DNA of 64,000 nt from NCBI RefSeq assembly GCF_000243215.1, contig NZ_JH594596.1, positions 2,316,392-2,380,391 of the forward strand, written 5' to 3'. The notes below the pieces were generated by a model. That model was not told the DNA's origin. It was given only the letters and a program-made list of their open reading frames with translations, and made no database searches. A program made the position numbers and the translations under genes. The stretch comes from Odoribacter laneus YIT 12061 (GTDB lineage: Bacteria > Bacteroidota > Bacteroidia > Bacteroidales > Marinifilaceae). Shown here in pieces: positions 48,940-58,285 of this stretch; positions within the stretch are counted from its first letter, which is position 1; each line of letters starts with the position of its first letter.

Positions 48940-50310
48940 ATGAGAAAAATAACGGATCTCACTCAAGGCAGCATCGTCCGTAATCTATGGATTATGGCCG
49001 TACCTTTGATTTCGTCCTCTTTCATACAGATGGCATACAATATGACGGATATGCTATGGCTGGGCCATTTGGGAAGTGACGCTGTCGCTGCGGTAGGAGC
49101 CGCGGGATTTTTCGTATGGCTTTCCAATGCCCTTTCTTATATGACCAAAACCGGCGCAGAAATTACAGTTTCCCAGTCTATAGGAGCTCGGGATCCCGGA
49201 AGGGCCGCCGTTTACGCCAATCACGCCCTCACTCTTTCCGTCCTCATCGGCTTAGGATATGCTATTTTTATCCTTACCTCTGCTGACGTTCTCATCCGTT
49301 TTTTTCATTTCGACGCCTCCATTTCCTCTCAATCCGCAGGGTATTTACAAATTGTCGCTCCCGGCATTTTCTTCCAGTTCAACAACAATACCTTCAGTGG
49401 CATTTACAATGGTCAGGGAGACAGTAAAACTCCTTTCCGGATTACAGCCATCGGTTTGCTAGTCAATATTGTGCTCGATCCTCTACTGATATACGGCTAC
49501 GGCCCTTTTCCGCGTCTGGGCACTGCAGGGGCGGCCATTGCCACCGTGTTAGCCCAACTGATCGTCTACTCTTTTTTCGCTTATCGTATATTTTCCAACC
49601 GCTTTCCTTTGGGAAAAATGCATTTATTTACTGCCCTAAAAAAGAAACCGGCCAGCCGGATTATCTTTCTAGGCCTGCCTGTGAGCCTGCAAAATGCTTT
49701 ATTTTCCATGTTCTCTCTGACACTCGCTGCATTGGCAGCCCGTTGGGGAGCCATAGGAGTAGCTGCTCAAAGTGTAGGTTCTCAAATAGAGGCCCTTTCC
49801 TGGATGACGGCAACAGGATTCTCCACAGCTTTAGCTGCATTTGTCGGTCAGAACTACGGAGCCGGGAAGTACGAACGTATTCGCAAAGGTTATCGGCTTA
49901 CACTATATATCGCGGGCAGTATAGGACTTAGTGCGGGGATTTTGTTCTTCCTTTTCAGCCGTGAAATTTTCAGTATTTTTATCCCGGAAGCCGAAGCTGT
50001 AGAAGCAGGAGGAACCTATCTCAAGATACTGGCTATCTCTCAGCTCTTCATGGTTACAGAGCTTGTCACCCAAGGAGCTTTTAATGGGTGCGGACGTACC
50101 ATTCCCCCCTCTCTCACCGGCATATTATTTACAGGAGCCAGAATTCCTTTAGCCTGGTATCTATGCTCCTTTCCTTCCCTAGGTTTAAACGGGATTTGGT
50201 GGAGTATTACTCTCTCCAGTATTTTCAAGGGCACTTTGCTTCCCTTTTGGTTTCTTTATTTCCAAAAAAAGATATTAAATGCTAAAAAAATTAAAGAAAA
50301 AATTCTCTAA
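48940..50310 (+). CDS. MATE-family multidrug/Na+ efflux transporter
   Basis: The ATG at 48940 gives 456 residues; an upstream TTG would add five. Twelve membrane helices are visible, with paired MATE halves: MAVPLISSSFIQMAYNMTDM and AVGAAGFFVWLSNALSYMTK in the first, GLPVSLQNALFSMFSLTLAA and TGFSTALAAFVGQNYGAGKY in the second. These proteins export cationic drugs or metabolites by antiport. The substrate is unknown. Confidence 0.93.
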   Translation: MRKITDLTQGSIVRNLWIMAVPLISSSFIQMAYNMTDMLWLGHLGSDAVAAVGAAGFFVWLSNALSYMTKTGAEITVSQSIGARDPGRAAVYANHALTLSVLIGLGYAIFILTSADVLIRFFHFDASISSQSAGYLQIVAPGIFFQFNNNTFSGIYNGQGDSKTPFRITAIGLLVNIVLDPLLIYGYGPFPRLGTAGAAIATVLAQLIVYSFFAYRIFSNRFPLGKMHLFTALKKKPASRIIFLGLPVSLQNALFSMFSLTLAALAARWGAIGVAAQSVGSQIEALSWMTATGFSTALAAFVGQNYGAGKYERIRKGYRLTLYIAGSIGLSAGILFFLFSREIFSIFIPEAEAVEAGGTYLKILAISQLFMVTELVTQGAFNGCGRTIPPSLTGILFTGARIPLAWYLCSFPSLGLNGIWWSITLSSIFKGTLLPFWFLYFQKKILNAKKIKEKIL

Positions 50311-50413
50311 TATTATTAGCGGATATTAAAAAAAAGGTCTAAATTTGACGTCGGTATAAAACCAAACTAAAAAAGAAAAAAATCTTACGTATAACTATAA
50401 AAATTATTTCAAA

Positions 50414-51349
50414 ATGAAAGTAACAGTTGTTGGAGCAGGTAATGTTGGTGCAACATGCGCAAACTGTATTGCTCAGAAGGACATTGTCAATGAAGTGGTT
50501 CTTTTGGATATTAAAGAAGGAGTTTCTGAAGGTAAATCTTTGGATATGTGGCAAACGGCTCCTATTAATATGTATGATACCCGCATTAAAGGTGTTACCA
50601 ATGATTATGCGGCAACACAGGATTCAGAAGTCGTAGTCATCACCTCTGGTCTGCCCCGTAAACCGGGTATGAGCCGGGACGATTTAATTTCAACAAATGC
50701 TGGTATTGTTAAATCTGTAACTGAAAACATTATCAAACATTCTCCGAAGGCCAAAATCATTATCGTTTCCAACCCCTTGGATGTAATGTGCTACTGTGCT
50801 TATTTGACAGCAAAAATCGACTCCTCCCGAGTATTCGGAATGGCAGGTATTTTGGACACAGCGCGTTATAAGGCTTTCTTGGCTGAAGCTTTAAACGTTT
50901 CTCCGAAAGACATTCAGGCTTTATTGCTTGGTGGCCATGGAGATACGATGGTTCCGCTACCTCGTTATACAACTGTTGCAGGCATTCCCGTTACTGAATT
51001 AATTGATGAAGAAAAATTAAATGCAATCATCGAAAGAACAAAAGTCGGAGGTGGTGAATTAGTTAAACTGATGGGTACTTCTGCCTGGTATGCTCCCGGT
51101 GCTGCTGCTGCACAGATGGTAGAAGCTATTGTACGGAATTCCAGAAGAGTATTCCCGGTTTGCGCTATGTTAAACGGAGAATATGGCATGAAAGATATCT
51201 ATCTGGGCGTACCAGTTATTCTCGGTAAAAACGGTATCGAAAAAATCGTTGAAGTGAAATTAAACGAAGACGAAAGACAATTACTGGAAAAATCTGCCGG
51301 TGCCGTTAAGAGCGTTATGAAAGTACTGGACGACATGAAAATGTTCTAA
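50414..51349 (+). CDS. mdh: Malate dehydrogenase (LDH-like)
   Basis: This 311-residue NAD enzyme starts with VTVVGAGNVGATCANCIAQK and has GLPRKPGMSRDDL (the Arg residues typical for malate), IIVSNPLDVMCYCAYL and the catalytic His in LLGGHGDTMVPLPRYTTVAG. It interconverts malate and oxaloacetate, in Bacteroidota mainly the reductive arm toward fumarate and succinate. A perfect -7 box TAAATTTG lies at 50340-50347. Confidence 0.96.
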   Translation: MKVTVVGAGNVGATCANCIAQKDIVNEVVLLDIKEGVSEGKSLDMWQTAPINMYDTRIKGVTNDYAATQDSEVVVITSGLPRKPGMSRDDLISTNAGIVKSVTENIIKHSPKAKIIIVSNPLDVMCYCAYLTAKIDSSRVFGMAGILDTARYKAFLAEALNVSPKDIQALLLGGHGDTMVPLPRYTTVAGIPVTELIDEEKLNAIIERTKVGGGELVKLMGTSAWYAPGAAAAQMVEAIVRNSRRVFPVCAMLNGEYGMKDIYLGVPVILGKNGIEKIVEVKLNEDERQLLEKSAGAVKSVMKVLDDMKMF

Positions 51350-51397
51350 TATTTTCTGTTTTCGGATTCTCGAATGAATTCAGAAATAGAAGTTCTA

Positions 51398-51443
51398 AAG
51401 CCGTGAGCAAAAGCAATTCGATCTGTTTCTTTGCCCACGGCTT
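51398..51443 (+). terminator. Stem-loop after mdh
   Basis: AAGCCGTGAGCAAAG-type left arm (51398-51413) pairs with CTTTGCCCACGGCTT (51429-51443) with one mismatch or bulge; T-rich sequence follows. Confidence 0.7.
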
Positions 51444-51482
51444 CCTTATTTGTTTGTTTACCCCATATCCGAGTATCCTTCC

Positions 51483-51926
51483 ATGAGAAAAAAAAATACC
51501 GGTCCGATTACAGTTCCCATCGAAAAGGTAGAACTGGAAGACCACAGTTATCACATTCTCGTCGCAGTTGAAATTAACGGTATCGCCGGAGATATGATTA
51601 TCGACACCGGAGCTTCCGTCACCGTAGCCGACCGGCAATTATTTCCTCGTTTTGAAGAACCGGAAGAAGCCGTAAAAATCCAATCGGGCAGTATTACCGG
51701 AGAAATCAAGGATGTTCAGGTTATGCATACGGAAAGCTTTCAAATAGGCTCTATACAGTTGCAAGAAATGTGCATCGCTCTCATCGATTTAGACTATGTC
51801 AACAAAATGTATAAAAAGCACTTAAACAGGAAAGTAATCGGTCTATTAGGATCGGATTTCTGCATTCGTCACGGGATTATTATCGACTATCCTCATTTAA
51901 CACTGACGATCAGTCAACAGGATTAA
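51483..51926 (+). CDS. Retropepsin-like aspartic protease domain protein
   Basis: The ATG at 51483 (MRKKNTGPITVPIEKV) gives a 147-residue cytoplasmic-looking protein. It has the aspartyl-protease motif MIIDTGASVTVAD near residue 40 and the second-half motif KVIGLLGSDF. The single-domain length fits a homodimeric, retropepsin-type fold (Asp_protease_2 family). No signal peptide is present. The substrate is unknown. It lies alone between mdh and secDF. Confidence 0.82.
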   Translation: MRKKNTGPITVPIEKVELEDHSYHILVAVEINGIAGDMIIDTGASVTVADRQLFPRFEEPEEAVKIQSGSITGEIKDVQVMHTESFQIGSIQLQEMCIALIDLDYVNKMYKKHLNRKVIGLLGSDFCIRHGIIIDYPHLTLTISQQD

Positions 51927-52086
51927 CCTTATATTCCTTTTTCCGGACTTATAAGATTGCAACAAATTGTTTTCCCTTTTCTTCATTTTTTCCCTACACA
52001 AAATTTTATACGAGCTATACTTCTCTTTTTTAAATATCAACTTCGGATAAATCAGAAATAACAGTGATTATTTCAAAAAAATATTA

Positions 52087-52094
52087 TACTTTTG
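52087..52094 (+). promoter_or_regulatory. -7 element before secDF
   Basis: TACTTTTG matches the -7 consensus perfectly, 62 bases before the ATG. No clear -33 box is visible. Confidence 0.4.
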
Positions 52095-52155
52095 CGCATT
52101 AAATCTTCGTGGAAGAACAAATAAAGTTTAAGTAATATAAAAAACAATTTCTAAA

Positions 52156-55146
52156 ATGCGAAACAAAGGAGCGATAACATTACTCACGATAGCGCTCGCG
52201 CTAGTGAGTGCTTACCAGTTGTTTTTCACTTTCAAAACATCCCAGGTGGAGAAAGCAGCTCGGGTATATGCCGCCGGCGATCCCGAAAAAGAAAGAGCAT
52301 ATCTGGATTCTATTGCTAACAAGAATGTGTACAATTTTTTGGGGTTAGCAAAATTTACGTACAAGGAATGTAAGGAATTGGAACTTCCGTTAGGTCTTGA
52401 CTTACGAGGCGGTATGAACGTTACGATGGAAGTTGATGTAGTTGACGTAGTAAAGAGCCTTGCAAACAACAGTCAGGATCCGGCTTTCTTAAAGGCATTA
52501 GATGAAGCGGTAAAAATGCGTACGACAAGTCCGAAAGATTTCGTGACTTTGTTCGGGGAAGCATTTGCCAAAATCGCTCCGAACGCACAATTAGCTTCTC
52601 CGGATATTTTTGGGACAGTCGAATTAAAAGATAAGATCAAAATTGGTGCCAGCAACAAAGAAGTATTGGATGTCATCCGGAAAGAAGCTGAAGGGGCCAT
52701 TGACAATACGTTCAATATTCTCCGTACCCGTATTGACCGCTTTGGAGTAGCCCAGCCGAATATCCGTAAAGCAGATATCTCAGGACGAATCAACATCGAA
52801 CTTCCGGGTATCAAAGATGCTCAGCGTGTAAGAAAACTTTTACAGGGGACAGCTGCTCTTGAATTTTACGAGACATACGAAAACGCCGAGTTCTTCGAAA
52901 ATCTAAGCAAAATCAATGAAAAAGTCAGGGAATTGGAACGCTCTGCCGACGTCTTAGGCCTGAATAAAGATACCCTTTTGGTAAGTGAAACGATTGAGAA
53001 AGAAACGGTAACTACGGATACAAATGATGAAGGATTAAAATCACTTATCGAACAAACTTCTAAAGATTCGCTTAATTCTATAAATGAAGAGGAAATGAGG
53101 AAACAAAATCCGTTTTTCTCTCTTCTCATTCCTGCACAGTCCCAAGACGGTTCTTTACGCCCGGGCTCCACGATAGGATATGCGCTTCTGAAAGACACAG
53201 CCGCCGTGAACGCTTTATTAGCGCTTCCGCAGGTAAAAGCATTGATTCCCCGAAACGCCCGTCTGTTATGGGAGATGAAGCCCATGGGAGATATGGTTGC
53301 CTTACATGCCATAAAAATTACCACCCGTGACGGAAAAGCTCCCTTGGATGGAGGAGTAGTGGTAGATGCCCGTAAATCTTTTGACGACCATAATGGAGGT
53401 GCGCCCATTGTATCGATGAATATGAACGGTGAAGGTGCTAAGACATGGGCCCGGCTCACCAAAGACAATATCGGACGTAGCATCGCCATTGTGTTGGACG
53501 GATATGTATGTTCTTCACCGACTGTTAATTCAGAAATCAAAGGAGGTAGTTCTCAAATTAGCGGTGGATTTGATGTAAAGGAAGCAGAGGACTTAGCTAA
53601 CATTTTGAAATCCGGTAAATTACCGGCACCGGCACGGATTATTGCCGATGAAATCGTAGGACCGTCTCTGGGACAAGAATCCATTCAAACCGGTATGTGG
53701 TCCTTTATCATTGCTTTTGCATTAGTATTGTTTTACATGCTTTTCTTCTATAGTAAAGGCGCTGGCCTCGCTGCCGACATCGCATTATTGGCAAACTTGT
53801 TCTTCTTGTTCGGTATTTTGGCTTCTATCGGAGCCGTACTTACCCTGCCGGGTATTGCAGGTATTGTATTGACGATGGGTATGTCTGTAGACGCGAACGT
53901 ATTGATTTACGAACGTATAGAAGAAGAAAAACGGGCCGGTAAAGGCTTGAAATTAGCCATTAAAGAAGGATATAAGAACGCTTATTCCGCTATTATAGAC
54001 GGTAACGTAACGACCTTATTAACCGGTTTTATTCTTTATTACTTTGGAGAAGGACCGATTAAAGGTTTTGCAACGACGTTGATTATCGGTATTTTCACTT
54101 CTTTATTCTGTGCGATCTTTATCACGCGCTTGATCTTAGAACGGGCTTCTAGCAAGAATGATAACGTACCTTTTACCACCGTTTTCACCCAGAACTGGCT
54201 GAGAGATGTAAAATTCCCCTTCTTACAAAAGCGGAAAATCTCTTATATCCTTTCTGGAACGGCCATCATTCTTTCTATCGCTTTCTTATCCACAAAAGGA
54301 TTGGATAAAGGTATTGACTTTGTAGGAGGTCGTACTTATACCGTTGTTTTTGACAAACCCGTACAAGTAGAAGAGGTCGCCGAAAGCTTGGCACAAGTAT
54401 ACGGAAGCGCTCCCGAAGTGAAGACATTCGGCGGTGAAAACCAAGTGAGAATTACTACAAAATACAAGATTGATGCGGAAGGGACTGAAGTAGACGATGA
54501 AGTCGAAACTTTATTATACGAAGGCTTAAAAGATTATCTGCCGGAAGGAACCAGCCGGGATCAATTCTTGGAAGTAAATCGGCAGATGTCGGAAAAAGTA
54601 GGTCCTGCCGTAGCAGAAGATATTACCCGCGCCGCAATTTGGTCGGTAGTATTAGCTCTGATCGTTATCTTTGTCTATATCATGTTCCGTTTCTCACAAT
54701 GGCAATACGGTGCCGGTGCGGTTATCGGTTTGGCTCACAACGTAATTATAGTCATGGGAGTATTCTCTATATTCTCCGGAATATTACCTTTCTCTCTGGA
54801 AATTGACCAAGCCTTTATCGCTGCCATCCTAACGGTAGTGGGATATTCCATCAACGATACGGTGGTCGTATTCGACCGTATCCGGGAATATCATACTCTT
54901 TATCCCAAACGGGACGATTTGTCTGTGACAGACGCAGCCCTGAATTCCACGTTAAGACGTACCTTCAGCACTTCCTTATCAACAATTGTCGTGTTGCTGG
55001 CGATCTTTATCTTCGGAGGAACTTCTATTAAAGGCTTTATATTCGCTTTGTTGGTCGGTATCTGTGTAGGTACATATTCTTCTCTATTTGTAGCTACTCC
55101 GATTTCTTACGATCTGAGACGGCGATTCGAGAAAAATAAAAAGTAA
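52156..55146 (+). CDS. secDF: Protein translocase SecDF (fused)
   Basis: This 996-residue protein joins SecD (1 to about 640; LPLGLDLRGGMNVTMEV, RIDRFGVAQPNIRKADISGR, TMGMSVDANVLIYERIEEE) and SecF (about 680-996; GIDFVGGRTYTVVF, VVGYSINDTVVVFDRIREYH). Twelve membrane helices are expected in total. It uses the ion gradient to help pull proteins across after SecA. An insert of about 60 residues within the first periplasmic domain (about 275-335, NEKVRELERSADVLGLNKDT onward) is typical for Bacteroidota. A strong terminator follows. Confidence 0.97.
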   Translation: MRNKGAITLLTIALALVSAYQLFFTFKTSQVEKAARVYAAGDPEKERAYLDSIANKNVYNFLGLAKFTYKECKELELPLGLDLRGGMNVTMEVDVVDVVKSLANNSQDPAFLKALDEAVKMRTTSPKDFVTLFGEAFAKIAPNAQLASPDIFGTVELKDKIKIGASNKEVLDVIRKEAEGAIDNTFNILRTRIDRFGVAQPNIRKADISGRINIELPGIKDAQRVRKLLQGTAALEFYETYENAEFFENLSKINEKVRELERSADVLGLNKDTLLVSETIEKETVTTDTNDEGLKSLIEQTSKDSLNSINEEEMRKQNPFFSLLIPAQSQDGSLRPGSTIGYALLKDTAAVNALLALPQVKALIPRNARLLWEMKPMGDMVALHAIKITTRDGKAPLDGGVVVDARKSFDDHNGGAPIVSMNMNGEGAKTWARLTKDNIGRSIAIVLDGYVCSSPTVNSEIKGGSSQISGGFDVKEAEDLANILKSGKLPAPARIIADEIVGPSLGQESIQTGMWSFIIAFALVLFYMLFFYSKGAGLAADIALLANLFFLFGILASIGAVLTLPGIAGIVLTMGMSVDANVLIYERIEEEKRAGKGLKLAIKEGYKNAYSAIIDGNVTTLLTGFILYYFGEGPIKGFATTLIIGIFTSLFCAIFITRLILERASSKNDNVPFTTVFTQNWLRDVKFPFLQKRKISYILSGTAIILSIAFLSTKGLDKGIDFVGGRTYTVVFDKPVQVEEVAESLAQVYGSAPEVKTFGGENQVRITTKYKIDAEGTEVDDEVETLLYEGLKDYLPEGTSRDQFLEVNRQMSEKVGPAVAEDITRAAIWSVVLALIVIFVYIMFRFSQWQYGAGAVIGLAHNVIIVMGVFSIFSGILPFSLEIDQAFIAAILTVVGYSINDTVVVFDRIREYHTLYPKRDDLSVTDAALNSTLRRTFSTSLSTIVVLLAIFIFGGTSIKGFIFALLVGICVGTYSSLFVATPISYDLRRRFEKNKK

Positions 55147-55168
55147 AATAAAACATATTACTTAAAGG

Positions 55169-55195
55169 AAGCCACCTCAGGGTGGCTTTTTTTAT
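55169..55195 (+). terminator. Terminator of secDF
   Basis: AAGCCACC and GGTGGCTT pair around TCAG and run into TTTTTTATTTTT. Confidence 0.94.
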
Positions 55196-55250
55196 TTTTA
55201 ACGAAGTTGTTAAAGTAAAGCAATCTGTAAACAAATTACAACCTTTTTTT

Positions 55251-55258
55251 TATATTTG
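55251..55258 (+). promoter_or_regulatory. -7 element before the hydrogen module
   Basis: TATATTTG, perfect, 44 bases before the ATG at 55302 and just after the secDF terminator. The -33 region is weak, so control by an alternative factor is possible. Confidence 0.5.
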
Positions 55259-55301
55259 TAAGAAATGCTTATTCTACAATTTTAAGAGTTTTTACCACCC
55301 T

Positions 55302-56999
55302 ATGAAGCAGAGACCAATCTATACAGAGCCTGAAAATTGCCAAGATTGTTATAAATGTATACGAGAATGTCCGGTAAAAGCAATCCGGATTGAAAACAAT
55401 AAGGCTTATATTATAGCAGAACGATGTATTTATTGCGGGCATTGTACACAAATATGTCCCACCGGTGCCAAAAAAATCAGAGACGGGGTACCGGCAGTCA
55501 AAGAAATTCTCAGACAAAACAAGCAAGTCATCTTATCTTTGGCCCCTTCTTATGCCAGCGAATTTGGAAATTTACCGATTTCATCTTTAATCGCAGCCAT
55601 TAAACGTCTGGGGTTTAGCGGCGTATCGGAGACGGCTTTGGGAGCAGAATTGGTATCTGCTGCCGTAAATGAATTTTTATTGCATTCTCCCCGCAGTATT
55701 TACATTTCTTCAGCTTGTCCGGTTGTCGTAGAATACATCCGGAAATATGCCCCTGAACATATCTCTTCTCTCACGCCGATATTTTCTCCTTTACTTGCCC
55801 ATGCCCGATTTTTAAAAAAACAATACGGAGAAGAAGTCAAGGTTATTTTTGCAGGCCCCTGTATTGGTAAAAAAACGGAAGCCGATAATTTTAAAGATCT
55901 GGTAGAAATCGCTATTACCTTCAAAGACTTAAAAATGTGGATGGAGAAAGAAGGTATCCAACCGGAAAACGAAAAAGGAGAAGAAATGCATTTTATTCCC
56001 TATAATTCTGGCAAAGGAGCACTTTATCCTGTTGAAGGAGGGATGTTAGCAGGCATTGACGGGGAAGACAAAAAGGTCATCAAAATGGCATTCTCCGGTA
56101 TGGAAAACATACAAGATGTCATTCGCAACCTGGATGACTCCCCCCGCAAAGACACGCTCTTTCTGGAATTATTATCTTGTAAGGGAGGGTGTATTAACGG
56201 ACCGGGTAAACTGAGTTCTTCCTCCTTGGCCATCAAACGGTACGACGTTACCCGCAAAATCAACTCAGCGGATAGGGACAAACCCTTAAACCTAAGTGAT
56301 CTCACGAATTATTACACGGTAGATCAGCAGATTGAAAAAGAACATTATACGGAGAATGAAATCCTACAAGCATTGGCTGCAGTCGGAAAAACCTCCGCTG
56401 CCGATGAATTAAATTGCAGCGGTTGCGGTTATGACAATTGCCGGGATTTTGCCCGGGCATTATTGGCAGGACGGGCGGAAGAAAACATGTGTGTATCTTA
56501 CATGCGGAAAATAGCTCACGACAAAGCGACTGTCCTTTTACAAAAAATACCTGCCGGCGTCATTCTGGCCGATCCAGACTTGAAGATAGTCGATATGAAC
56601 CGATATGCCGCCAATCTACTGGGGGAAGAAACGACATTGGTATATGATGCTTCTCCCGGTTTGCAAGGAGTTGCCTTAGAAGCTATTTGTTCTTTTTCGG
56701 CTTTATTCGGAGCAGCACTTTCTACCGGAAAGGAAATTATAGAACGACAAATTAGAGAAGGAGATAAAATATGGATGCTTTCCATCTACAACATACAACC
56801 GCATCGTTTAGTATTCGGTTTACTTCAAGACTTGCGGGAACCTTACGGCAAAACAGAATGGATGATGGGGAAGACCAAAGAAGTAATCAGCAAACACATG
56901 GAAACCGTACAAAAAATTGCCTGCCTCCTAGGGGAAAATGCTTCTTATACAGATGCAACCTTACGGGCTATCATGGAAACGATGAAAGGGAAAGAATAA
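55302..56999 (+). CDS. Putative sensory [FeFe]-hydrogenase with PAS domain (HydS-like, group C)
   Basis: From the ATG at 55302 the product has 565 residues. The layout is two 4Fe-4S ferredoxin motifs (Cys13, 16, 19, 23 and Cys42, 45, 48, 52), an H-cluster domain (about 65-330), a further Fe-S motif CSGCGYDNC with Cys397 (372-397), and a PAS-like domain (about 405-510). H-cluster ligands are seen in SSACP (Cys139), GPCIGK (Cys187) and SCKGGC (Cys293, Cys297). In SSACP an alanine (138) stands where catalytic enzymes have the proton-relay cysteine, the known mark of slow sensory HydS proteins. The upstream in-frame ATG at 55182 overlaps the terminator and is rejected. A SpoIIE phosphatase follows 30 bp later, a likely signalling output. 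Confidence 0.88.
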   Translation: MKQRPIYTEPENCQDCYKCIRECPVKAIRIENNKAYIIAERCIYCGHCTQICPTGAKKIRDGVPAVKEILRQNKQVILSLAPSYASEFGNLPISSLIAAIKRLGFSGVSETALGAELVSAAVNEFLLHSPRSIYISSACPVVVEYIRKYAPEHISSLTPIFSPLLAHARFLKKQYGEEVKVIFAGPCIGKKTEADNFKDLVEIAITFKDLKMWMEKEGIQPENEKGEEMHFIPYNSGKGALYPVEGGMLAGIDGEDKKVIKMAFSGMENIQDVIRNLDDSPRKDTLFLELLSCKGGCINGPGKLSSSSLAIKRYDVTRKINSADRDKPLNLSDLTNYYTVDQQIEKEHYTENEILQALAAVGKTSAADELNCSGCGYDNCRDFARALLAGRAEENMCVSYMRKIAHDKATVLLQKIPAGVILADPDLKIVDMNRYAANLLGEETTLVYDASPGLQGVALEAICSFSALFGAALSTGKEIIERQIREGDKIWMLSIYNIQPHRLVFGLLQDLREPYGKTEWMMGKTKEVISKHMETVQKIACLLGENASYTDATLRAIMETMKGKE

Positions 57000-57029
57000 T
57001 GCATAAGAAACGGTAAATACAAAAATACC

Positions 57030-58220
57030 ATGACGAAAAGTCTGCCTGAAATTTTTATAGAAGTGGATTATTTCCAAAAAAACAAAGCCGGCAACCAAGT
57101 GTGTGGGGATAGTTTTATGTCGCAAAAATTAAAGGGAGAAGGGCGAATTATAGGGGTTTTATCGGACGGTTTGGGGAGCGGTATTAAAGCCCGCGTCCTT
57201 TCCGCTATGACAGCAACCATGGCGATGAACTACACGGCCTTGAACGAAACCATTCTCCGTACAGCCCGGTCAATTATTGATACCCTCCCCAAAGACGAAG
57301 TAAAACAAATTGGTTACTCTACATTTTGTATTTTGGATATTGATTGCTTTGGCAATACGAAAATAATTGAATACGAAACGCCTTCTTTCTATCTTTTCAG
57401 GAAAGGGGAAAGTATAAAAATTCAAAAACAAAGAATCCCTATTGAACGCCCGGATTTAGCTGACTCGTATCTTTGGATTTCTGAATTCCGCCTAGAAAAA
57501 GAAGACCGTTTGGTTTGTTTTACCGATGGAGTAAGCCAATCCGGAATGGGTTCGGAAAAACTTCCTGCCGGCTGGGAATCCCAAATAGAAGATTACATTC
57601 AAAATCTATTGCTGCGTCAAGTCGGTATTTCAGCAGAAGAATTGTCCCGCCGTATCGTCATTCAGGCAGAGAAAAACGACGGCTACAACTTAATCGACGA
57701 TGCCAGTTGTTGTGTTGTATACAACCGTACCCCACGCAATCTGCTAGTATGTACCGGTCCTCCTTATGATCCACAGAACGATAGCTACTTGGCCATACGA
57801 GTAAAAGAGTTCCGGGGCAAAAAAGTGATCTGCGGAGGTACCACAGCTTCCCTGCTGGCCCGGGAGCTACACATTCCCATAAAAACACTCCCCCAGCAAG
57901 CTGACACAAAAGAGCCGCCGATTTCCAGTATGGACGGCATCGACTTAGTGACAGAAGGAATCCTGACATTAAGCCGGGTGGAACGGATCCTTTCGGAAGA
58001 AGAGCATAGCAAAGCACAAGCAGAGGGTGCTGCGGAACAACTGGTAAAATTATTACACAATAGCGATCAGATCACTTTTATTGTAGGTACTTGTATCAAT
58101 ATTGCCCATCAGGATCCGAACTTACCAGTAGAGTTGGAAATCCGAAGAAATGTAGTCAAGAAAATCAAATATTTATTAGAGACAAAATTCCTGAAAGATG
58201 TGGAAATTAGCTACCTTTGA
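57030..58220 (+). CDS. SpoIIE-type PP2C phosphatase linked to the hydrogen sensor
   Basis: This 396-residue protein has metal-binding motifs GVLSDGLGSG (Asp46), VCFTDGVSQSG and IDDASCCVV of the PP2C/SpoIIE fold (about 1-232). A C-terminal domain of about 160 residues follows with KKVICGGTTASLLARELHIP and SSMDGIDLVTEGILTLSRVE. I recall the same extension in SpoIIE proteins encoded beside [FeFe]-hydrogenases in Clostridia; its role is unknown. The phosphatase would act on a phosphoprotein, by analogy an anti-sigma antagonist, but none is encoded in the window. It sits between the sensor and the catalytic hydrogenase genes. Confidence 0.88.
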   Translation: MTKSLPEIFIEVDYFQKNKAGNQVCGDSFMSQKLKGEGRIIGVLSDGLGSGIKARVLSAMTATMAMNYTALNETILRTARSIIDTLPKDEVKQIGYSTFCILDIDCFGNTKIIEYETPSFYLFRKGESIKIQKQRIPIERPDLADSYLWISEFRLEKEDRLVCFTDGVSQSGMGSEKLPAGWESQIEDYIQNLLLRQVGISAEELSRRIVIQAEKNDGYNLIDDASCCVVYNRTPRNLLVCTGPPYDPQNDSYLAIRVKEFRGKKVICGGTTASLLARELHIPIKTLPQQADTKEPPISSMDGIDLVTEGILTLSRVERILSEEEHSKAQAEGAAEQLVKLLHNSDQITFIVGTCINIAHQDPNLPVELEIRRNVVKKIKYLLETKFLKDVEISYL

Positions 58221-58285
58221 GCCTTTAAATCAAAACCGGCATTTTTGCCTGAAAAGCTAAATCATAAATTGTAAACCGATATCAT

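Noticed and set aside
55182-55301. N-terminal extension of the sensory hydrogenase to an upstream ATG
   Set aside because: It begins inside the secDF terminator and crosses the likely -7 box. The ferredoxin domain starts normally at 55302.
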